A stretch of 64,000 bases of DNA from Enterococcus gallinarum NBRC 100675. Its GTDB lineage: Bacteria > Bacillota > Bacilli > Lactobacillales > Enterococcaceae. How positions within the stretch are numbered: the stretch's first letter is position 1; each line of letters begins with the position of its first letter. The stretch spans positions 100,191-164,190 of the forward strand of contig NZ_BCQE01000003.1 in the NCBI RefSeq assembly GCF_001544275.1. Direction: 5' to 3'. Of this stretch, positions 45,882-58,430 are shown one piece after another. The translations under genes and the position numbers were made by a program. Under the pieces are notes generated by a model. That model did not search any database, was not told where the DNA came from, and was given only the letters and a program-made list of their open reading frames with translations.

Positions 45882-46002
45882 AAAAAAAAGCACTTTATGA
45901 TGAGTGCGTACACCTCGAAATACATCGAGGTGTAGGCGCTGAGCTAGACTCGGAAAGTTTCTTCCAACATCATAACACTCTTAATAAACATCTATAAAGT
46001 GA
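45882..46002 (-). terminator. Structured terminator of the ribosomal protein operon
   Basis: Minus strand: CACTTTATAGATG pairs with CATCATAAAGTG (one bulge), then CTTTTTTTTT. The loop is about 90 nt and carries a strong inner hairpin, CTACACCTCG / CGAGGTGTA. This is the third or fourth long-loop terminator in the window. Confidence 0.75.
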
Positions 46003-46016
46003 TGATAAGTGTGATT

Positions 46017-46397
46017 TTAAACAAGTTCTAGGATAACCATTGGTGCAGCATCTCCGCGTCTTGGTTCTGTTTTCAAGATGCGAGTGTAGCCACCTTGGCG
46101 ATCTGTGTAACGAGGAGCGATGTCATTGAATAGTTTTTGCAAAGCTGATTCAATAACTACTTCTTCGTTTTCTTCACGAACGCTAGCAACTTCATTACGA
46201 ACAAATGCGGCAGCTTGGCGACGTGCATGCAAATCACCACGTTTACCTAAAGTGATCATTTTTTCTGCAGTTGAACGAACTTCTTTCGCACGAGCTTCAG
46301 TCGTAACGATGCGTTCGTTAATGAATAAATCAGTTGTTAAATCACGCAACATCGCTTTACGTTGGCTAGATGTGCGTCCTAGTTTACGATAACTCAC
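46017..46397 (-). CDS. rplQ: 50S ribosomal protein L17
   Basis: Large-subunit protein near the exit tunnel, 126 residues from a GTG start that follows AAGGAGGG. The family start [19 protein letters not shown] decides this over an upstream ATG. Central [16 protein letters not shown] and terminal [12 protein letters not shown] are normal. Last gene of the S10-spc-alpha operon. Confidence 0.96.
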   Translation of the reverse strand: MSYRKLGRTSSQRKAMLRDLTTDLFINERIVTTEARAKEVRSTAEKMITLGKRGDLHARRQAAAFVRNEVASVREENEEVVIESALQKLFNDIAPRYTDRQGGYTRILKTEPRRGDAAPMVILELV

Positions 46398-46468
46398 GTG
46401 GTTTCCCTCCTTCACTTTCGTATGTCGTCTCGATCAGACGAGCCGAAACTAACGTAATCGAAGACGTA

Positions 46469-47407
46469 TTAATCGTCTTTACGTAGTCCTAAACCAAGAT
46501 CGTGTAATTTCACTTTGACCTCTTCAAGAGATTTACGGCCTAAGTTCCGTACTTTAATCATTTCTGGTTCAGATTTATTAGTCAATTCTTGTACAGTATT
46601 GATTCCTGCACGTTTTAGACAGTTGTATGAACGAACAGACAAGTCTAATTCTTCAATCGTCATTTCCAACATTTTTTCTTTTTGTGTTTCTTCTTTTTCC
46701 ACCATGATCTCAGCGTTTTTCGCTTCGTCCGTTAGGTTTACAAAGATGTCTAAATGTTCGGTCATGATTTTTGCAGCTAAACTCATTGCTTCCAATGGTT
46801 CAATTGAGCCATCAGTCCATATTTCCATCGTTAATTTGTCAAAATCATCACGACGACCAACACGAGTATTTTCTACTTGGTAGTTCACACGACGTACTGG
46901 TGTATAGATTGAATCGACTGGAAGAACACCGATTGGCATGTCTTCTTTTTTATTTTCATCTGCTTGAACGTAGCCGCGTCCAGGTTTCACAGTTAAGCGA
47001 GCATGGAATGAAGCTCCTTCAGAAACGTTGCAGATATACATATCTTTGTTAAGGATTTCTACATCACTGTCTACGATGATATCGCCAGCAGTTACTGTAG
47101 CAGGTCCTGTAATATCGATTTCCAGGGTTTTTTCTTCATCCCCGTACATTTTTAATGCAAGACCTTTGATATTCAAGATGATTTGAGCAACGTCTTCCCG
47201 AACGCCCTTAACAGTTGAGAATTCGTGTAAAACTCCATCGATTTGAATATTGGTGATTGCTGCACCAGGTAAAGAAGATAATAAAATACGACGTAAGGAA
47301 TTTCCTAAAGTAGTTCCGTATCCTCTTTCAAGAGGCTCAACGATGAACTTGCCATAATCTTTTTCTTCATCAATCTTTGCGATTCTTGGTTTTTCGAATT
47401 CAATCAT
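46469..47407 (-). CDS. rpoA: RNA polymerase subunit alpha
   Basis: Assembles RNA polymerase and contacts activators through its C-terminal domain. In the 312-residue protein, residues 1-230 are the N-terminal dimerisation domain ([20 protein letters not shown]). After an acidic linker the C-terminal domain shows [19 protein letters not shown] and [16 protein letters not shown], the surface to which regulators such as Spx (6.4 kb) bind. Usual length and operon position. Confidence 0.97.
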   Translation of the reverse strand: MIEFEKPRIAKIDEEKDYGKFIVEPLERGYGTTLGNSLRRILLSSLPGAAITNIQIDGVLHEFSTVKGVREDVAQIILNIKGLALKMYGDEEKTLEIDITGPATVTAGDIIVDSDVEILNKDMYICNVSEGASFHARLTVKPGRGYVQADENKKEDMPIGVLPVDSIYTPVRRVNYQVENTRVGRRDDFDKLTMEIWTDGSIEPLEAMSLAAKIMTEHLDIFVNLTDEAKNAEIMVEKEETQKEKMLEMTIEELDLSVRSYNCLKRAGINTVQELTNKSEPEMIKVRNLGRKSLEEVKVKLHDLGLGLRKDD

Positions 47408-47486
47408 TCTTATCTTTTACCCCTTTCAAAACGAAAAGTGTCTTGTTCAATGACGTAATTGTTACACTCAAAATGAGCAGCACTCA

Positions 47487-47876
47487 TTAAACACGACGGC
47501 GTTTTGGAGGGCGGCATCCATTATGAGGGACTGGAGTCACGTCACGGATTGCAGTCACTTCCAAACCTGCTGCTTGTAATGAACGAATTGCTGCTTCACG
47601 TCCAGAACCAGGTCCTTTAACTGTTACTTCTACAGTTCTTAATCCGTGTTCCATTGCTGCTTTGGTAGCTGTTTCTGCTGCCATTTGAGCGGCAAAAGGA
47701 GTAGATTTTTTGCTTCCTTTGAAACCTAATGAACCAGCTGATGACCATGCTAATGCATTCCCATGAGTATCAGTGATCATAATGATTGTATTATTGAATG
47801 TTGAGTGAATATGTGCAATACCCGCTTCAATATTCTTTTTCACACGGCGTTTACGACTCACTTTTTTTGCTGCCAT
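47487..47876 (-). CDS. rpsK: 30S ribosomal protein S11
   Basis: Small-subunit platform protein, 129 residues. [38 protein letters not shown] and the C-terminal [18 protein letters not shown] are all conserved. Twenty-seven nt downstream of rpsM. Confidence 0.97.
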   Translation of the reverse strand: MAAKKVSRKRRVKKNIEAGIAHIHSTFNNTIIMITDTHGNALAWSSAGSLGFKGSKKSTPFAAQMAAETATKAAMEHGLRTVEVTVKGPGSGREAAIRSLQAAGLEVTAIRDVTPVPHNGCRPPKRRRV

Positions 47877-47903
47877 GAAGTTTTAACCTCCTTCACTTAG
47901 GAA

Positions 47904-48269
47904 TTATTTTTTCTTGCCTGCGACTGTTTTAGACGGGCCTTTACGAGTACGTGCATTGTTTTTCGTGTTTTGTCCACGAACTGGCAATCCACGGCGATGA
48001 CGGATACCACGGTATGAACCGATTTCCATCAAACGTTTGATGTTCAAGTTCACTTCACGACGAAGGTCACCTTCAACTTTTAATTTATCAACTTCAGCAC
48101 GGATAGCATCTGTTTGTTCATTCGTTAGATCACGAACACGAACTTCTTCAGAAACGCCAGCGTTTGCTAAAATTTGTTTTGCAGTCGTGTTACCAATACC
48201 ATAGATATAAGTAAGTGAAACGACCACACGTTTATCACGAGGAATATCTACTCCTGCAATACGAGCCAT
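47904..48269 (-). CDS. rpsM: 30S ribosomal protein S13
   Basis: Head protein of the small subunit, bridging to the large subunit and touching the P-site tRNA. 121 residues: [34 protein letters not shown], and the basic tail [20 protein letters not shown]. Follows rpmJ. Confidence 0.97.
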   Translation of the reverse strand: MARIAGVDIPRDKRVVVSLTYIYGIGNTTAKQILANAGVSEEVRVRDLTNEQTDAIRAEVDKLKVEGDLRREVNLNIKRLMEIGSYRGIRHRRGLPVRGQNTKNNARTRKGPSKTVAGKKK

Positions 48270-48286
48270 ATTTGTTACACCTCCGA

Positions 48287-48403
48287 TTATCCTTGACGTT
48301 GTTTATGTTTTGGATTTGCTGGGCAAATCACCATAACGCGTCCTTTACGACGAATTACTTTACAATGTTCGCACATTGGTTTTACTGATGGTCTTACTTT
48401 CAT
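48287..48403 (-). CDS. rpmJ: 50S ribosomal protein L36
   Basis: Very small large-subunit protein, 38 residues, [20 protein letters not shown] and then [18 protein letters not shown]. The three cysteines and the His form the zinc-binding type. AGGAGG lies 7 nt before the ATG. It sits between infA and rpsM, as expected. Confidence 0.97.
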   Translation of the reverse strand: MKVRPSVKPMCEHCKVIRRKGRVMVICPANPKHKQRQG

Positions 48404-48435
48404 GATAATACCTCCTGTGGTTTTACGGAGTACAA

Positions 48436-48654
48436 TTATTTAAAGCGATAAGTAATGCGGCCACGGTTCAGGTCATACGGTGATAATTCAACCGTCACTT
48501 TGTCTCCAGGTAATATACGAATGTAGTGCATCCGGATCTTACCAGAAACGGTCGCTAGAACTTGGTGTCCGTTTTCCAATTCGACTTTAAACATTGCATT
48601 CGGCAAAGTTTCGACGACTGTACCTTCGACTTCAATCATATCTTCTTTTGCCAC
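48436..48654 (-). CDS. infA: Translation initiation factor IF-1
   Basis: Binds the ribosomal A site during initiation. 72 residues with an S1-type OB fold: [19 protein letters not shown], then [20 protein letters not shown] and [16 protein letters not shown]. The start is GTG, 8 nt after AAGGAGG; a longer ATG reading adds 25 residues foreign to the family and is rejected. Confidence 0.96.
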   Translation of the reverse strand: MAKEDMIEVEGTVVETLPNAMFKVELENGHQVLATVSGKIRMHYIRILPGDKVTVELSPYDLNRGRITYRFK

Positions 48655-48842
48655 GCACAGTACCTCCTTGTACTTGTGATTTTCACACGATAAAATGGCG
48701 GAAACGGGGTTCCCACCTGATATTCTCAAACTATGCTTCTACTTAATAACAGTAGAAGTCGGACTGACATATTTTATCATACTCTGTCAAAGGTTTCAAG
48801 AGAAAGTTTTGTAGCTGCAAGTCGGTGACGGGCAATCTATGA

Positions 48843-49538
<696 letters not shown>

Positions 49539-49547
49539 TCAATAACT

Positions 49548-50843
49548 TTAATTGATAAAACCAGTATATTTCCGTTTCAGCATAAGTCCTTCTAGCTGCT
49601 TCGCAGTATCCAGAGCTACCCCGATAACGATCAATAAACTTGTTCCACCTAAACCGATTGATTGCGGCAAGTTCCAAACCATCTGAGCGATGATCGGCAA
49701 CAGCGCAACTAGTCCCAAGAAGACCGATCCTACTGTACTTAATCGCATAAGCAGACGTGAGACGTATTCTTCTGTTCCTTTACCAGGGCGCACACTTGGA
49801 ATGTAGCTTCCTTGTTTTTGTAGGTTTTCCGCTAATTTCTCAGGGTTAACTTGTACAAATGCATAGAAGAACGTAAACGCCACGATCAAAACAGTATAGA
49901 TGATCGCACCAGGTACGGTGTTATAACTAAAAATCGTTTGTACTACTTCATACCAAGTTTCGCCTTTGTACGAACTACCTAATGCTTGAATGATCGCATT
50001 TGGTGTTGTAATAAACGAACTAGCAAAGATAACTGGGATTACACCGGCAGCGTTGACCTTCAATGGAAGATAACTACTTGTTGGCGCACCAGCTACTCGC
50101 TTCGTATATTGGATTGGAATCTTTCGTTCTGCTTGTTGTACATACGTCACAAATGTGATGATGACCAAAACAGCAACGACAAGCAAGACCATAAACAATG
50201 CATTCATCCAAATATCTGATGGATCCACGTTGATGAAATAATCTTCTACCAATTCCTTGATACTAGCGGGTAAGCGTGAAATGATCCCTGCAAAGATAAT
50301 CATTGACACACCATTTCCAATTCCGCGTTCTGTGATTTGTTCTCCTAACCAAGTAACGAGCATCGTACCTGCTGTTAAGATCAAACCAATCACCACAAAC
50401 GTCGAGATATTTGGATTGTTGACAAAGCCAAGTTGTGTATAATAGTTGAACCCTGCAGTTAACGTCATCGACTGAACAAAGGCCAAAACCAATGTTAGGT
50501 AACGAGTTGCTTGATTCAATTTCTTACGACCAACTTCCCCTTGCTTCGACCACTCAACAAATCTTGGCACAATATCCATCTGCAACAACTGAATAACGAT
50601 TGACGCAGTAATATATGGTGACACACCCATTGAGAAAATCGAGAATTGCTGCATCGCGCCACCGCTGACCAAGTTCAACATGTTCAGAAACGGTAGATCA
50701 GCAATTTCCCGCAAACGGCTTGCGTCTACGCCTGGCACAGTAATATGTGTACCCAGACGAAAGACAAACAAGATAAGTACGGTGAAGAAAATTCTCGATC
50801 TAATATCTTTTACTTTAAAGGCGTCCTTTAGTAGTTTGAACAT
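49548..50843 (-). CDS. secY: Protein translocase subunit SecY
   Basis: Central channel of the Sec translocon, 431 residues with ten predicted membrane helices. The plug region GGAMQQFSIFSMGVSPYITA and the cytoplasmic loops with RKIPIQYTKR and RPGKGTEEYVSRLL are conserved. The start overlaps the rplO stop by one base. FtsY, encoded at 20.8 kb, delivers ribosomes to this channel. Confidence 0.97.
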   Translation of the reverse strand: MFKLLKDAFKVKDIRSRIFFTVLILFVFRLGTHITVPGVDASRLREIADLPFLNMLNLVSGGAMQQFSIFSMGVSPYITASIVIQLLQMDIVPRFVEWSKQGEVGRKKLNQATRYLTLVLAFVQSMTLTAGFNYYTQLGFVNNPNISTFVVIGLILTAGTMLVTWLGEQITERGIGNGVSMIIFAGIISRLPASIKELVEDYFINVDPSDIWMNALFMVLLVVAVLVIITFVTYVQQAERKIPIQYTKRVAGAPTSSYLPLKVNAAGVIPVIFASSFITTPNAIIQALGSSYKGETWYEVVQTIFSYNTVPGAIIYTVLIVAFTFFYAFVQVNPEKLAENLQKQGSYIPSVRPGKGTEEYVSRLLMRLSTVGSVFLGLVALLPIIAQMVWNLPQSIGLGGTSLLIVIGVALDTAKQLEGLMLKRKYTGFIN

Positions 50844-51283
50844 TAGATCACCTCGATTGATCCACCAGCAGCAACGATTGCTTCTTCAGCTGCTTTTGAG
50901 AATTTTGCTGCTTTCACAGTCAATTTCTTCGTTAGTTCTCCATTTGCTAATACTTTGATTCCAGCTTTTTCATCTTTGACGATTCCAGCTTCATGCAAAG
51001 CAACAGGTGTTACTTCTGCACCGTCTTCAAAGCGGTTTAATACATCAAGATTGATAACTGCATATTCTTTGCGGTTGACATTTGTAAATCCGCGTTTTGG
51101 CAAACGACGGAACAATGGTGTTTGTCCCCCTTCAAAGCCTAAACGTACTCCGCCACCTGAACGAGCTTTTTGACCTTTTTGTCCGCGTCCAGCTGTTTTA
51201 CCGTTACCAGATGAAGTTCCGCGACCAACACGGTTACGTACTTGGCGTGATCCTTCTGATGGTTTTAATTCATGAAGTTTCAT
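50843..51283 (-). CDS. rplO: 50S ribosomal protein L15
   Basis: Large-subunit protein of 146 residues. [20 protein letters not shown], the Gly/Lys/Arg-rich extension [20 protein letters not shown], and [19 protein letters not shown] are characteristic. Coupled to secY by a one-base stop/start overlap. Confidence 0.97.
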   Translation of the reverse strand: MKLHELKPSEGSRQVRNRVGRGTSSGNGKTAGRGQKGQKARSGGGVRLGFEGGQTPLFRRLPKRGFTNVNRKEYAVINLDVLNRFEDGAEVTPVALHEAGIVKDEKAGIKVLANGELTKKLTVKAAKFSKAAEEAIVAAGGSIEVI

Positions 51284-51323
51284 AGGTTTGGCACCTCCTT
51301 AATCAAACTAGATCTGCTGATCC

Positions 51324-51503
51324 TTAGACTTCTTCAACGTCCACTAAGTGAGAAACAGTGTTGACCATGCCTTTGATTGCATCATTAGCAGGTTTTACTA
51401 CTGTTGAATTCAACTTTGTAAGACCTAACGCTTTTACAGTATCGCGTTGGTTTTGGGGACGTCCAATAATACTGCGTTTTAAAGTGATTTTCAATTCAGC
51501 CAT
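51324..51503 (-). CDS. rpmD: 50S ribosomal protein L30
   Basis: Small large-subunit protein, 59 residues: [35 protein letters not shown] and [14 protein letters not shown]. Follows rpsE by 13 nt; GGAGG precedes the ATG. Confidence 0.97.
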   Translation of the reverse strand: MAELKITLKRSIIGRPQNQRDTVKALGLTKLNSTVVKPANDAIKGMVNTVSHLVDVEEV

Positions 51504-51516
51504 TATAGTGTCCTCC

Positions 51517-52017
51517 TTAACCGATTAATTCTTCTACTGATTTGCCGCGAAGTGCTGCCACTTCTTCAGCGCGTTTCAATTGTTTCAACCCTTCAACTGT
51601 TGCGCGAACAACGTTGATTGGTGTGTTAGAACCTAAAGATTTAGATGTGATATCCGCTACCCCAGCTAATTCCAATACGGCACGAACGGGTCCACCAGCA
51701 GCTACCCCAGAACCTTCTACAGCAGGTTTCATAAGGATGCGTCCGCCGCCGAATACACCGATAACTTCGTGAGGGATTGTAGAACCAACCATTGGTACTT
51801 CTACCAAGTTTTTCTTCGCGTCTTCGATTGCTTTACGGATTGCTTCTGGTACTTCTTGTGCTTTACCAGTACCGAAACCTACGTGTCCGTTTTTATCACC
51901 GACAACAACTAATGCAGCAAAACGTAGACGACGTCCACCTTTAACAACTTTAGTTACACGGTTAATCGCAACAACGCGGTCTTCTAATTCCAAATGTTTT
52001 GGATCAATATAAACCAT
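51517..52017 (-). CDS. rpsE: 30S ribosomal protein S5
   Basis: Small-subunit protein involved in fidelity and mRNA unwinding, 166 residues. The N-terminal dsRNA-binding-like domain ([40 protein letters not shown]) contains the loop where spectinomycin resistance changes arise (VVKGGRR); here it is wild-type in form. Confidence 0.97.
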   Translation of the reverse strand: MVYIDPKHLELEDRVVAINRVTKVVKGGRRLRFAALVVVGDKNGHVGFGTGKAQEVPEAIRKAIEDAKKNLVEVPMVGSTIPHEVIGVFGGGRILMKPAVEGSGVAAGGPVRAVLELAGVADITSKSLGSNTPINVVRATVEGLKQLKRAEEVAALRGKSVEELIG

Positions 52018-52037
52018 GAATGGTGTTCCTCCTTCTC

Positions 52038-52394
52038 TTAAAATTCCAGTCCATTTTCGCGAGCTGCTTCAGCTAAAGCTGCTACACGGCCATGGTAAAG
52101 GTATCCACCACGGTCAAAGACTACTACTTTAATACCTTTTGCTGCTGCACGTTCTGCAACTAATTTGCCGACAGCTTGTGCTTGTTCAGTTTTGTTTCCA
52201 CCTGAAATTTCTTTATCTAAGGCAGAGGCACTTGCTAGCGTCACACCCGCTACGTCATCAATGATTTGAGCGTAGATGTTTTTGTTCGAACGGAACACGT
52301 TTAAGCGTGGGCACTCAGCAGTACCAGAGATTTTGTTACGTACACGACGATGTCTTTTCTGACGTGTTTTATTTTTATCTGGTTTTGTAATCAC
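52038..52394 (-). CDS. rplR: 50S ribosomal protein L18
   Basis: 5S rRNA binding protein, 118 residues from a GTG start. AGAGGTG lies 6 nt before it and [20 protein letters not shown] matches the usual enterococcal start. [20 protein letters not shown] and [20 protein letters not shown] are conserved. Confidence 0.96.
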   Translation of the reverse strand: MITKPDKNKTRQKRHRRVRNKISGTAECPRLNVFRSNKNIYAQIIDDVAGVTLASASALDKEISGGNKTEQAQAVGKLVAERAAAKGIKVVVFDRGGYLYHGRVAALAEAARENGLEF

Positions 52395-52449
52395 AATTGT
52401 CACCTCTTTTTATTTGCTAGCCTAAGCCGCTATTCGTAAATGCTTACGA

Positions 52450-52986
52450 CTATTTACCAGTTTTACCTTCTTTACGACGCACAAATTCGCCAACATAACG
52501 AATTCCTTTGCCTTTATAAGGTTCTGGAGGACGAACGCCACGAATATTGGCAGCTAATTCGCCAACAACTTCTTTATCTGATCCTTTGATGATCACAGAA
52601 GTGTTTGAAGGAACTTCAATTTCGATTCCAGCTGGCGCTTCGATTTCAACCGGATGAGAGTAACCAACGTTCAATACAAGTTTTTTACCTTGCAATTGAG
52701 CACGGTACCCAACCCCGATCAATTCTAACGCTTTTTGGAAACCTTCAGAAACACCAACAACCATGTTGTTGAAGTTTGCACGGGTAGTTCCGTGGATAGT
52801 TTTCATTTCTTTACTATCGTTTGGACGAGTGAATGTTACTTCGTTTCCTTCGATATTCATTTTGATATCAGAAGAAAAAGTACGTTTCAATTCACCTTTA
52901 GGTCCTTTAACTGTAATGTCGTTTCCATCTTGTTTGATTTCAACACCTGCAGGAAGAACGACGATCTTATTACCGATACGACTCAC
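52450..52986 (-). CDS. rplF: 50S ribosomal protein L6
   Basis: Protein of 178 residues near the sarcin-ricin loop. [37 protein letters not shown] and the C-terminal [20 protein letters not shown] are standard for the two-domain L6 fold. Confidence 0.97.
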   Translation of the reverse strand: MSRIGNKIVVLPAGVEIKQDGNDITVKGPKGELKRTFSSDIKMNIEGNEVTFTRPNDSKEMKTIHGTTRANFNNMVVGVSEGFQKALELIGVGYRAQLQGKKLVLNVGYSHPVEIEAPAGIEIEVPSNTSVIIKGSDKEVVGELAANIRGVRPPEPYKGKGIRYVGEFVRRKEGKTGK

Positions 52987-53017
52987 TTAGAGGCACCTCC
53001 TTGTGGATTATTTTAAA

Positions 53018-53416
53018 TTACCATACATAAGCGACTACTTCGCCGCCAACATTTTTTGCTCTTGCTTCTTTGTCAGTGATAACACCTTCAGAAGTTGAGA
53101 TGATCGCGATTCCTAAACCGTTCAATACTTTTGGCACTTCGTCAGCTTTGACATAAGCACGCAAACCTGGTTTAGAGATACGTTTCAAGTTTGTGATAAC
53201 ACGTTCACCGTTTTTGCCGTATTTCAAGAATACGCGGATCACGCCTTGTTTGTCATCTTCGATATATTCAACATCGCGAACGAAACCTTCACGTTTCAAG
53301 ATTTCAGCGATATCACGTTTGATTTTTGAAGCAGGTACTTCTAAGCTTTCGTGTTTTACCATATTGGCATTACGTACACGCGTTAGAAAATCTGCGATTG
53401 GATCTGTCATGACCAT
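53018..53416 (-). CDS. rpsH: 30S ribosomal protein S8
   Basis: 16S rRNA binding protein, 132 residues. [20 protein letters not shown] and the C-terminal [20 protein letters not shown] are conserved. In many bacteria S8 represses the spc operon; no clear site is visible here. Confidence 0.97.
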   Translation of the reverse strand: MVMTDPIADFLTRVRNANMVKHESLEVPASKIKRDIAEILKREGFVRDVEYIEDDKQGVIRVFLKYGKNGERVITNLKRISKPGLRAYVKADEVPKVLNGLGIAIISTSEGVITDKEARAKNVGGEVVAYVW

Positions 53417-53448
53417 GGGATAATTTACCTCCTTTATGCGAGTATAGT

Positions 53449-53634
53449 TTACCAGCTAGCTTTCTTCACGCCGGGAATTTGTCCTTTATAGGCAAGTTCG
53501 CGGAAGCAAATACGGCAAAGATGAAATTTACGATAAACTGAATGTGGACGTCCGCAACGTTCGCAACGAGTATACTCTTGTGTTGAGAATTTAGCAGGGC
53601 GTTTGTTTTTAGCAATCATTGATTTTTTAGCCAC
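53449..53634 (-). CDS. rpsN: 30S ribosomal protein S14 type Z
   Basis: Small-subunit protein of 61 residues. [20 protein letters not shown] gives the two CxxC pairs that bind zinc, so this is the zinc-dependent short form, as usual in the spc operon of Gram-positives. A zinc-free paralogue, common elsewhere in such genomes, is not in the window. Confidence 0.97.
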   Translation of the reverse strand: MAKKSMIAKNKRPAKFSTQEYTRCERCGRPHSVYRKFHLCRICFRELAYKGQIPGVKKASW

Positions 53635-53652
53635 GTAGTTCGCCTCCTTTTT

Positions 53653-54192
53653 TTATTTTTGGAATGGCATGCCTAATTGTGACAACAATTCACGAGATTC
53701 TTCATCTGTGTTGGCTGTTGTTACAATAACGATATCCATACCACGTACTTTATCGATCAAATCATAATCTACTTCAGGGAAGATCAATTGTTCTTTGATT
53801 CCTAATGTGTAGTTTCCGCGTCCGTCAAACGCTTTTTTGCTGACACCGTGGAAGTCACGGACACGTGGCAATGAAACTGTTACTAACTTGTCTAAGAATT
53901 CATACATTCTTTCGCCGCGTAGAGTAACTTTCGCACCGATTGGCATTCCTTCACGTAAACGGAATCCAGCAATAGATTTTTTCGCTTTTGTGATCAATGG
54001 TTTTTGACCTGAGATCAATTGTAATTCTTCAACAGCTTTATCTAAGTTTTTTGCATTCGATACAGCATCACCAACACCCATGTTGATAACGATTTTATCA
54101 ACTTTTGGTGCTTGCATAACTGAGCTGTAGTTAAATTTGTCCATTAATGATGGGACAACTTCTTTTGAATATTTTTCTTTAAGGCGGTTCAT
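53653..54192 (-). CDS. rplE: 50S ribosomal protein L5
   Basis: 5S rRNA binding protein of the central protuberance, 179 residues. [40 protein letters not shown] and [20 protein letters not shown] are standard. Confidence 0.97.
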   Translation of the reverse strand: MNRLKEKYSKEVVPSLMDKFNYSSVMQAPKVDKIVINMGVGDAVSNAKNLDKAVEELQLISGQKPLITKAKKSIAGFRLREGMPIGAKVTLRGERMYEFLDKLVTVSLPRVRDFHGVSKKAFDGRGNYTLGIKEQLIFPEVDYDLIDKVRGMDIVIVTTANTDEESRELLSQLGMPFQK

Positions 54193-54219
54193 CTGTTAGC
54201 CCCTCCTTCCTTTATTTGA

Positions 54220-54531
54220 TTATTTATCAAGAACTTCTCCGGTTTTTTTAGAAACGCGGACTTTTTTGCCGTCAACTTCTTTATAGCCTACACGTGTTGC
54301 TTCACCGTTCGAAGGATCAACCACCATCACGTTAGAAACATGAATTGGTGCTTCCATCTCGACGATTCCGCCTTGAGGAGCTGTTTGAGAAGGTTTTTGG
54401 TGTTTTTTAACGACGTTCACACCTTCAACAACGACTTTGTCTTTCTTAGGAAACGCTGCAAGTACAACGCCTTCTTTGTTTTTGTCTTTACCAGTGATAA
54501 CTTTAACTTTATCGCCTTTTTTAACAAACAT
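54220..54531 (-). CDS. rplX: 50S ribosomal protein L24
   Basis: Early-assembly large-subunit protein, 103 residues, with an N-terminal KOW motif ([20 protein letters not shown]) and [20 protein letters not shown]. Confidence 0.97.
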   Translation of the reverse strand: MFVKKGDKVKVITGKDKNKEGVVLAAFPKKDKVVVEGVNVVKKHQKPSQTAPQGGIVEMEAPIHVSNVMVVDPSNGEATRVGYKEVDGKKVRVSKKTGEVLDK

Positions 54532-54566
54532 GTTTGTTTCGCACCTCCTTTAGATAAGAATCACTA

Positions 54567-54965
<399 letters not shown>

Positions 54966-54995
54966 TCACAATCTATATAGGAAAATCTCGTGTGA

Positions 54996-55262
54996 TTAGA
55001 TAATCACTGCCTTTTCAACAATCTCTACTAGACGGAAACGTTTCGTAGCTGATAATGGACGAGTTTCCATAATTTTCACGATATCGCCAACTTTTGCTTC
55101 GTTGTTTTCATCGTGTGCTTTGTATTTCTTAGAATAGTTCAGACGTTTGCCGTAGATAGGGTGGTTTTTCTTAGTTTCAACGACAACAGTGATTGTTTTA
55201 TCCATCTTGTCGGATACCACGCGACCTTGGTAAACTTTGCGTTGATTTCTTTCTTCAGTCAT
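54996..55262 (-). CDS. rpsQ: 30S ribosomal protein S17
   Basis: 16S rRNA binding protein with an OB fold, 88 residues. [36 protein letters not shown] and [20 protein letters not shown] are standard. Confidence 0.97.
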   Translation of the reverse strand: MTEERNQRKVYQGRVVSDKMDKTITVVVETKKNHPIYGKRLNYSKKYKAHDENNEAKVGDIVKIMETRPLSATKRFRLVEIVEKAVII

Positions 55263-55286
55263 ACGCTAAATGGCCTCCTTCCACTA

Positions 55287-55475
55287 TTACTTTGCTTGTT
55301 CACGCAATACTGTTTTGATGCGTGCAATCGATTTACGTACTTCTTTGATACGTGCAGTGTTTTCTAATTGTCCTGTAGCTAATTGGAATCTAAGATTAAA
55401 CAATTCTTCTTTCAATTGTTTTTCTTGATCTAGCATTTCGGCAGTGGTTAATTCTCTGATTTCTTTAACCTTCAT
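55287..55475 (-). CDS. rpmC: 50S ribosomal protein L29
   Basis: Exit-tunnel protein, 62 residues, two long helices: [20 protein letters not shown] and [20 protein letters not shown]. The ATG at 55475 is chosen from the family start; it overlaps rplP by 11 nt, with GGTGG upstream. Confidence 0.96.
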   Translation of the reverse strand: MKVKEIRELTTAEMLDQEKQLKEELFNLRFQLATGQLENTARIKEVRKSIARIKTVLREQAK

Positions 55476-55899
55476 TCGATTCACCACCCATTTCCTCACG
55501 TTTTACGATCTTTGTTTTCACTGGCAATTTGTGAGAAGCAAGACGTAACGCTTCACGCGCAACTTCTTCGGGAACGCCGGCAATTTCAAACATGATTTTA
55601 CCACGTTTTACTGGTGATACCCATCCTTCAGGAGCCCCTTTACCAGAACCCATACGTACCCCAATTGCTTTGGCCGTATAAGATTTGTGAGGGAAAATTT
55701 TGATCCATACTTTCCCGCCACGTTTCATATAACGAGTCATTGCAATACGGGCAGCTTCGATTTGGCGGTTTGTGATCCAGTGTGATTCAACAGCTTGCAA
55801 GCCGTATTCACCGAAAACTACTTCTTTTCCGCCTTTCGCTTCACCGCGCATTTTCCCGCGGAATTCACGACGGTGTTTTACACGTTTAGGTACTAACAT
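55465..55899 (-). CDS. rplP: 50S ribosomal protein L16
   Basis: Protein of 144 residues near the tRNA acceptor arms. [40 protein letters not shown] and [20 protein letters not shown] are conserved. Confidence 0.97.
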   Translation of the reverse strand: MLVPKRVKHRREFRGKMRGEAKGGKEVVFGEYGLQAVESHWITNRQIEAARIAMTRYMKRGGKVWIKIFPHKSYTAKAIGVRMGSGKGAPEGWVSPVKRGKIMFEIAGVPEEVAREALRLASHKLPVKTKIVKREEMGGESNEG

Positions 55900-55901
55900 G
55901 T

Positions 55902-56558
55902 TTATTTCCCTCCTTTCTCAGTGTTCTTTTTAGTTGGAAGAATTTCTCCACGATAAATCCACACTTTAACTCCTAGTTTTCCGTATGTTGTATCTGCTTC
56001 TTCCCATGCGTAATCAATATCCGCACGTAATGTATGAAGTGGAACTGTTCCTTCTGAATAGCCTTCTGAACGAGCGATATCTGCTCCGTTTAGACGACCA
56101 GATACTTGTGTTTTGATTCCTTTAGCGCCAGAACGCATTGTGCGTTGGATCGCTTGTTTTTGCGCACGACGGAAAGCAACACGGTTTTCTAATTGACGTG
56201 CGATTCCTTCGCCTACTAATTTAGCATCTAAATCTGGTTTTTTGATTTCAACGATGTTGATGTGAACTCGTTTGCCAGTTAATTTGTTTAATTCTTTTCT
56301 TAGGTTTTCGACTTCAGATCCGCCTTTACCGATAACCATACCTGGTTTAGCTGTGTGGATTGAAATATTTACGCGGTTTGCTGCGCGCTCGATTTCAATT
56401 GTTGACACAGCGGCATCAGCAAGTTTAGATGCGATAAATTTACGGATTTTCAAATCTTCATGTAGAAATTCAGCATACTCTTTTTCAGCATACCATTTTG
56501 CATCCCAGTCACGGATGATGCCTACACGCATTCCAATTGGATGTACTTTTTGACCCAC
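55902..56558 (-). CDS. rpsC: 30S ribosomal protein S3
   Basis: mRNA-entry protein, 218 residues, with an N-terminal KH domain ([20 protein letters not shown]) and the C-terminal domain [20 protein letters not shown] and [13 protein letters not shown]. Confidence 0.97.
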   Translation of the reverse strand: MGQKVHPIGMRVGIIRDWDAKWYAEKEYAEFLHEDLKIRKFIASKLADAAVSTIEIERAANRVNISIHTAKPGMVIGKGGSEVENLRKELNKLTGKRVHINIVEIKKPDLDAKLVGEGIARQLENRVAFRRAQKQAIQRTMRSGAKGIKTQVSGRLNGADIARSEGYSEGTVPLHTLRADIDYAWEEADTTYGKLGVKVWIYRGEILPTKKNTEKGGK

Positions 56559-56571
56559 TGATTGTCCCTCC

Positions 56572-56919
56572 TTATTTTTCTGATACGACTACAGTAATAT
56601 GACTTGTACGTTTGTTGATTGGAGAAGCTGAACCTTTCGCACGTGGACGGAAACGTTTCATTGTTGGTCCTTCGTTGACGAATGCTTCAGAAACAATCAA
56701 GTTTTCAACATCTAAGTCAAAATTGTTTTCTGCATTAGCGATAGCTGACATCAAGACTTTCTCGATGATTCCAGCCGCTTTGTTTGGTGTGAACTTCAAG
56801 ATCGCGATTGCTTCAGCAACGCTTTTCCCTCTGATCAAATCAATAACTAGACGTGATTTACGAGGAGAAACGCGGACTGTTTTAGCAGTTGCTTTCGCTG
56901 ATGTGATTTGTTCTGCCAT
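56572..56919 (-). CDS. rplV: 50S ribosomal protein L22
   Basis: Lines the exit tunnel, 115 residues. Start [20 protein letters not shown] with GGAGG 9 nt upstream; a seven-residue longer form is rejected. The tunnel hairpin [20 protein letters not shown] has no obvious macrolide-resistance duplication. Confidence 0.96.
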   Translation of the reverse strand: MAEQITSAKATAKTVRVSPRKSRLVIDLIRGKSVAEAIAILKFTPNKAAGIIEKVLMSAIANAENNFDLDVENLIVSEAFVNEGPTMKRFRPRAKGSASPINKRTSHITVVVSEK

Positions 56920-56942
56920 TTTTGGATATCCTCCCCTCAAAA

Positions 56943-57221
56943 TTAGCGTCTTGTTTTCTTATCGTCGGCAGCGTGTCCGCGATAAGTTCTTGTTGGTGCA
57001 AATTCACCTAGTTTGTGTCCTACCATGTCTTCTTGGATGTAAACTGGTACATGTTTCCGTCCATCATACACAGCAATTGTAAATCCGATAAAACTTGGGA
57101 AGATTGTGGAACGACGTGACCAAGTTTTGATCACTTTTTTCTTTTCAGCGCCTTGTTGTGCTTCGACCTTCTTCATCAAATGGTCATCGACAAAAGGTCC
57201 TTTTTTCAAACTACGACCCAT
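56943..57221 (-). CDS. rpsS: 30S ribosomal protein S19
   Basis: Head protein of 92 residues. [40 protein letters not shown] and [20 protein letters not shown] are conserved. Confidence 0.97.
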   Translation of the reverse strand: MGRSLKKGPFVDDHLMKKVEAQQGAEKKKVIKTWSRRSTIFPSFIGFTIAVYDGRKHVPVYIQEDMVGHKLGEFAPTRTYRGHAADDKKTRR

Positions 57222-57263
57222 GGTGTACCTCCTCTCAAAATGTGCGACACATGGTCAAGTAAA

Positions 57264-58097
57264 TTATTTAGTCTTGCGACGACGAACGATAAGTTTGTCT
57301 GATTTAGCTTTCTTGTTACGTGTTTTGTAACCAAGTGCTGGTTGTCCCCAAGGTGAAACTGGAGCTTTACGTCCGATTGGAGCTTTACCTTCACCACCAC
57401 CGTGTGGGTGATCATTAGGGTTCATTACGCTACCACGTACAGTTGGGCGTTTGCGCATCCAACGAGAACGTCCGGCTTTACCGATGTTGATCAATTCATG
57501 TTGTTCGTTACCAACAGAGCCAATTGTTGCACGGCATGTTGCCAAGATCATACGTACTTCGCCTGAGTTCAAGCGGATCAATACATATTTTCCTTCTTTA
57601 CCAAGTACTTGTGCACTTGTACCAGCTGAACGGATCAATTGTCCGCCTTTTCCTGGTTTCATTTCGATGTTGTGGATAACAGTACCAACTGGAATATTTT
57701 CTAGTGGTAATGCGTTCCCTACTTTAATATCTGCATCTGGTCCAGAAACGACAGTCATGCCAACTTCTAATCCTTTAGGTGCTAAGATATATGCTTTTAC
57801 TCCATCCTCGTAATGTACTAACGCAATGTTAGCAGAACGGTTTGGATCATATTCAATCGTTTTAACAGTAGCAACGACATTGTCTTTGTTACGTTTGAAA
57901 TCGATCAAACGGTATTGACGTTTGTGACCGCCACCTTGATGACGAACCGTGATACGTCCGTTGTTGTTACGACCAGCATTGTTTTTCAATGGCGCTAACA
58001 ATGTTTTTTCTGGTGTTGAAGTTGTGATTTCAGCGAAATCAGAACTTGTCATATTACGACGGCCGTTTGTGGTAGGTTTGTACTTTTTAATCGCCAC
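57264..58097 (-). CDS. rplB: 50S ribosomal protein L2
   Basis: Near the peptidyl transferase centre, 277 residues. [40 protein letters not shown], and the functional C-terminal loop [20 protein letters not shown] with its conserved His are present. Confidence 0.97.
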   Translation of the reverse strand: MAIKKYKPTTNGRRNMTSSDFAEITTSTPEKTLLAPLKNNAGRNNNGRITVRHQGGGHKRQYRLIDFKRNKDNVVATVKTIEYDPNRSANIALVHYEDGVKAYILAPKGLEVGMTVVSGPDADIKVGNALPLENIPVGTVIHNIEMKPGKGGQLIRSAGTSAQVLGKEGKYVLIRLNSGEVRMILATCRATIGSVGNEQHELINIGKAGRSRWMRKRPTVRGSVMNPNDHPHGGGEGKAPIGRKAPVSPWGQPALGYKTRNKKAKSDKLIVRRRKTK

Positions 58098-58136
58098 GTC
58101 TTTTTCCCTCCCATTTAGTATTTAAATATGGTCTGC

Positions 58137-58430
58137 TTATTCAGCAGCGTCAAAAATTTGGATTTCTTTTGAATCTTCAGTTAAAGTCACAACAGCTTTG
58201 CGACGTTTTTTTGTGTATCCTGCATATTTACCCATGCGTTTGAATTTAGGGCGTACGTTGATGATATTCACGTTAGCCACTTTCACTCCGTCAAAGGCAG
58301 CTTCTACAGCTTGTTTTACTAAAGTTTTGTTCGCTTTTGTGTCTACTTCGAAAGTATATTTCTTGTCATCCATGGCAAGCATAGATTTCTCAGTGATCAC
58401 TGGGCGTTTGATGACGTCTAGTAAGTTCAT
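58137..58430 (-). CDS. rplW: 50S ribosomal protein L23
   Basis: Exit-site docking protein for trigger factor and SRP, 97 residues. [20 protein letters not shown] and [20 protein letters not shown] are standard. Its start overlaps the rplD stop by one base. Confidence 0.97.
   Translation of the reverse strand: MNLLDVIKRPVITEKSMLAMDDKKYTFEVDTKANKTLVKQAVEAAFDGVKVANVNIINVRPKFKRMGKYAGYTKKRRKAVVTLTEDSKEIQIFDAAE

Noticed and set aside
48655..48729. N-terminal extension of IF-1 from an upstream ATG
   Set aside because: The 25 extra residues do not match IF-1 and would place the strong AAGGAGG inside the gene; the GTG start explains both.
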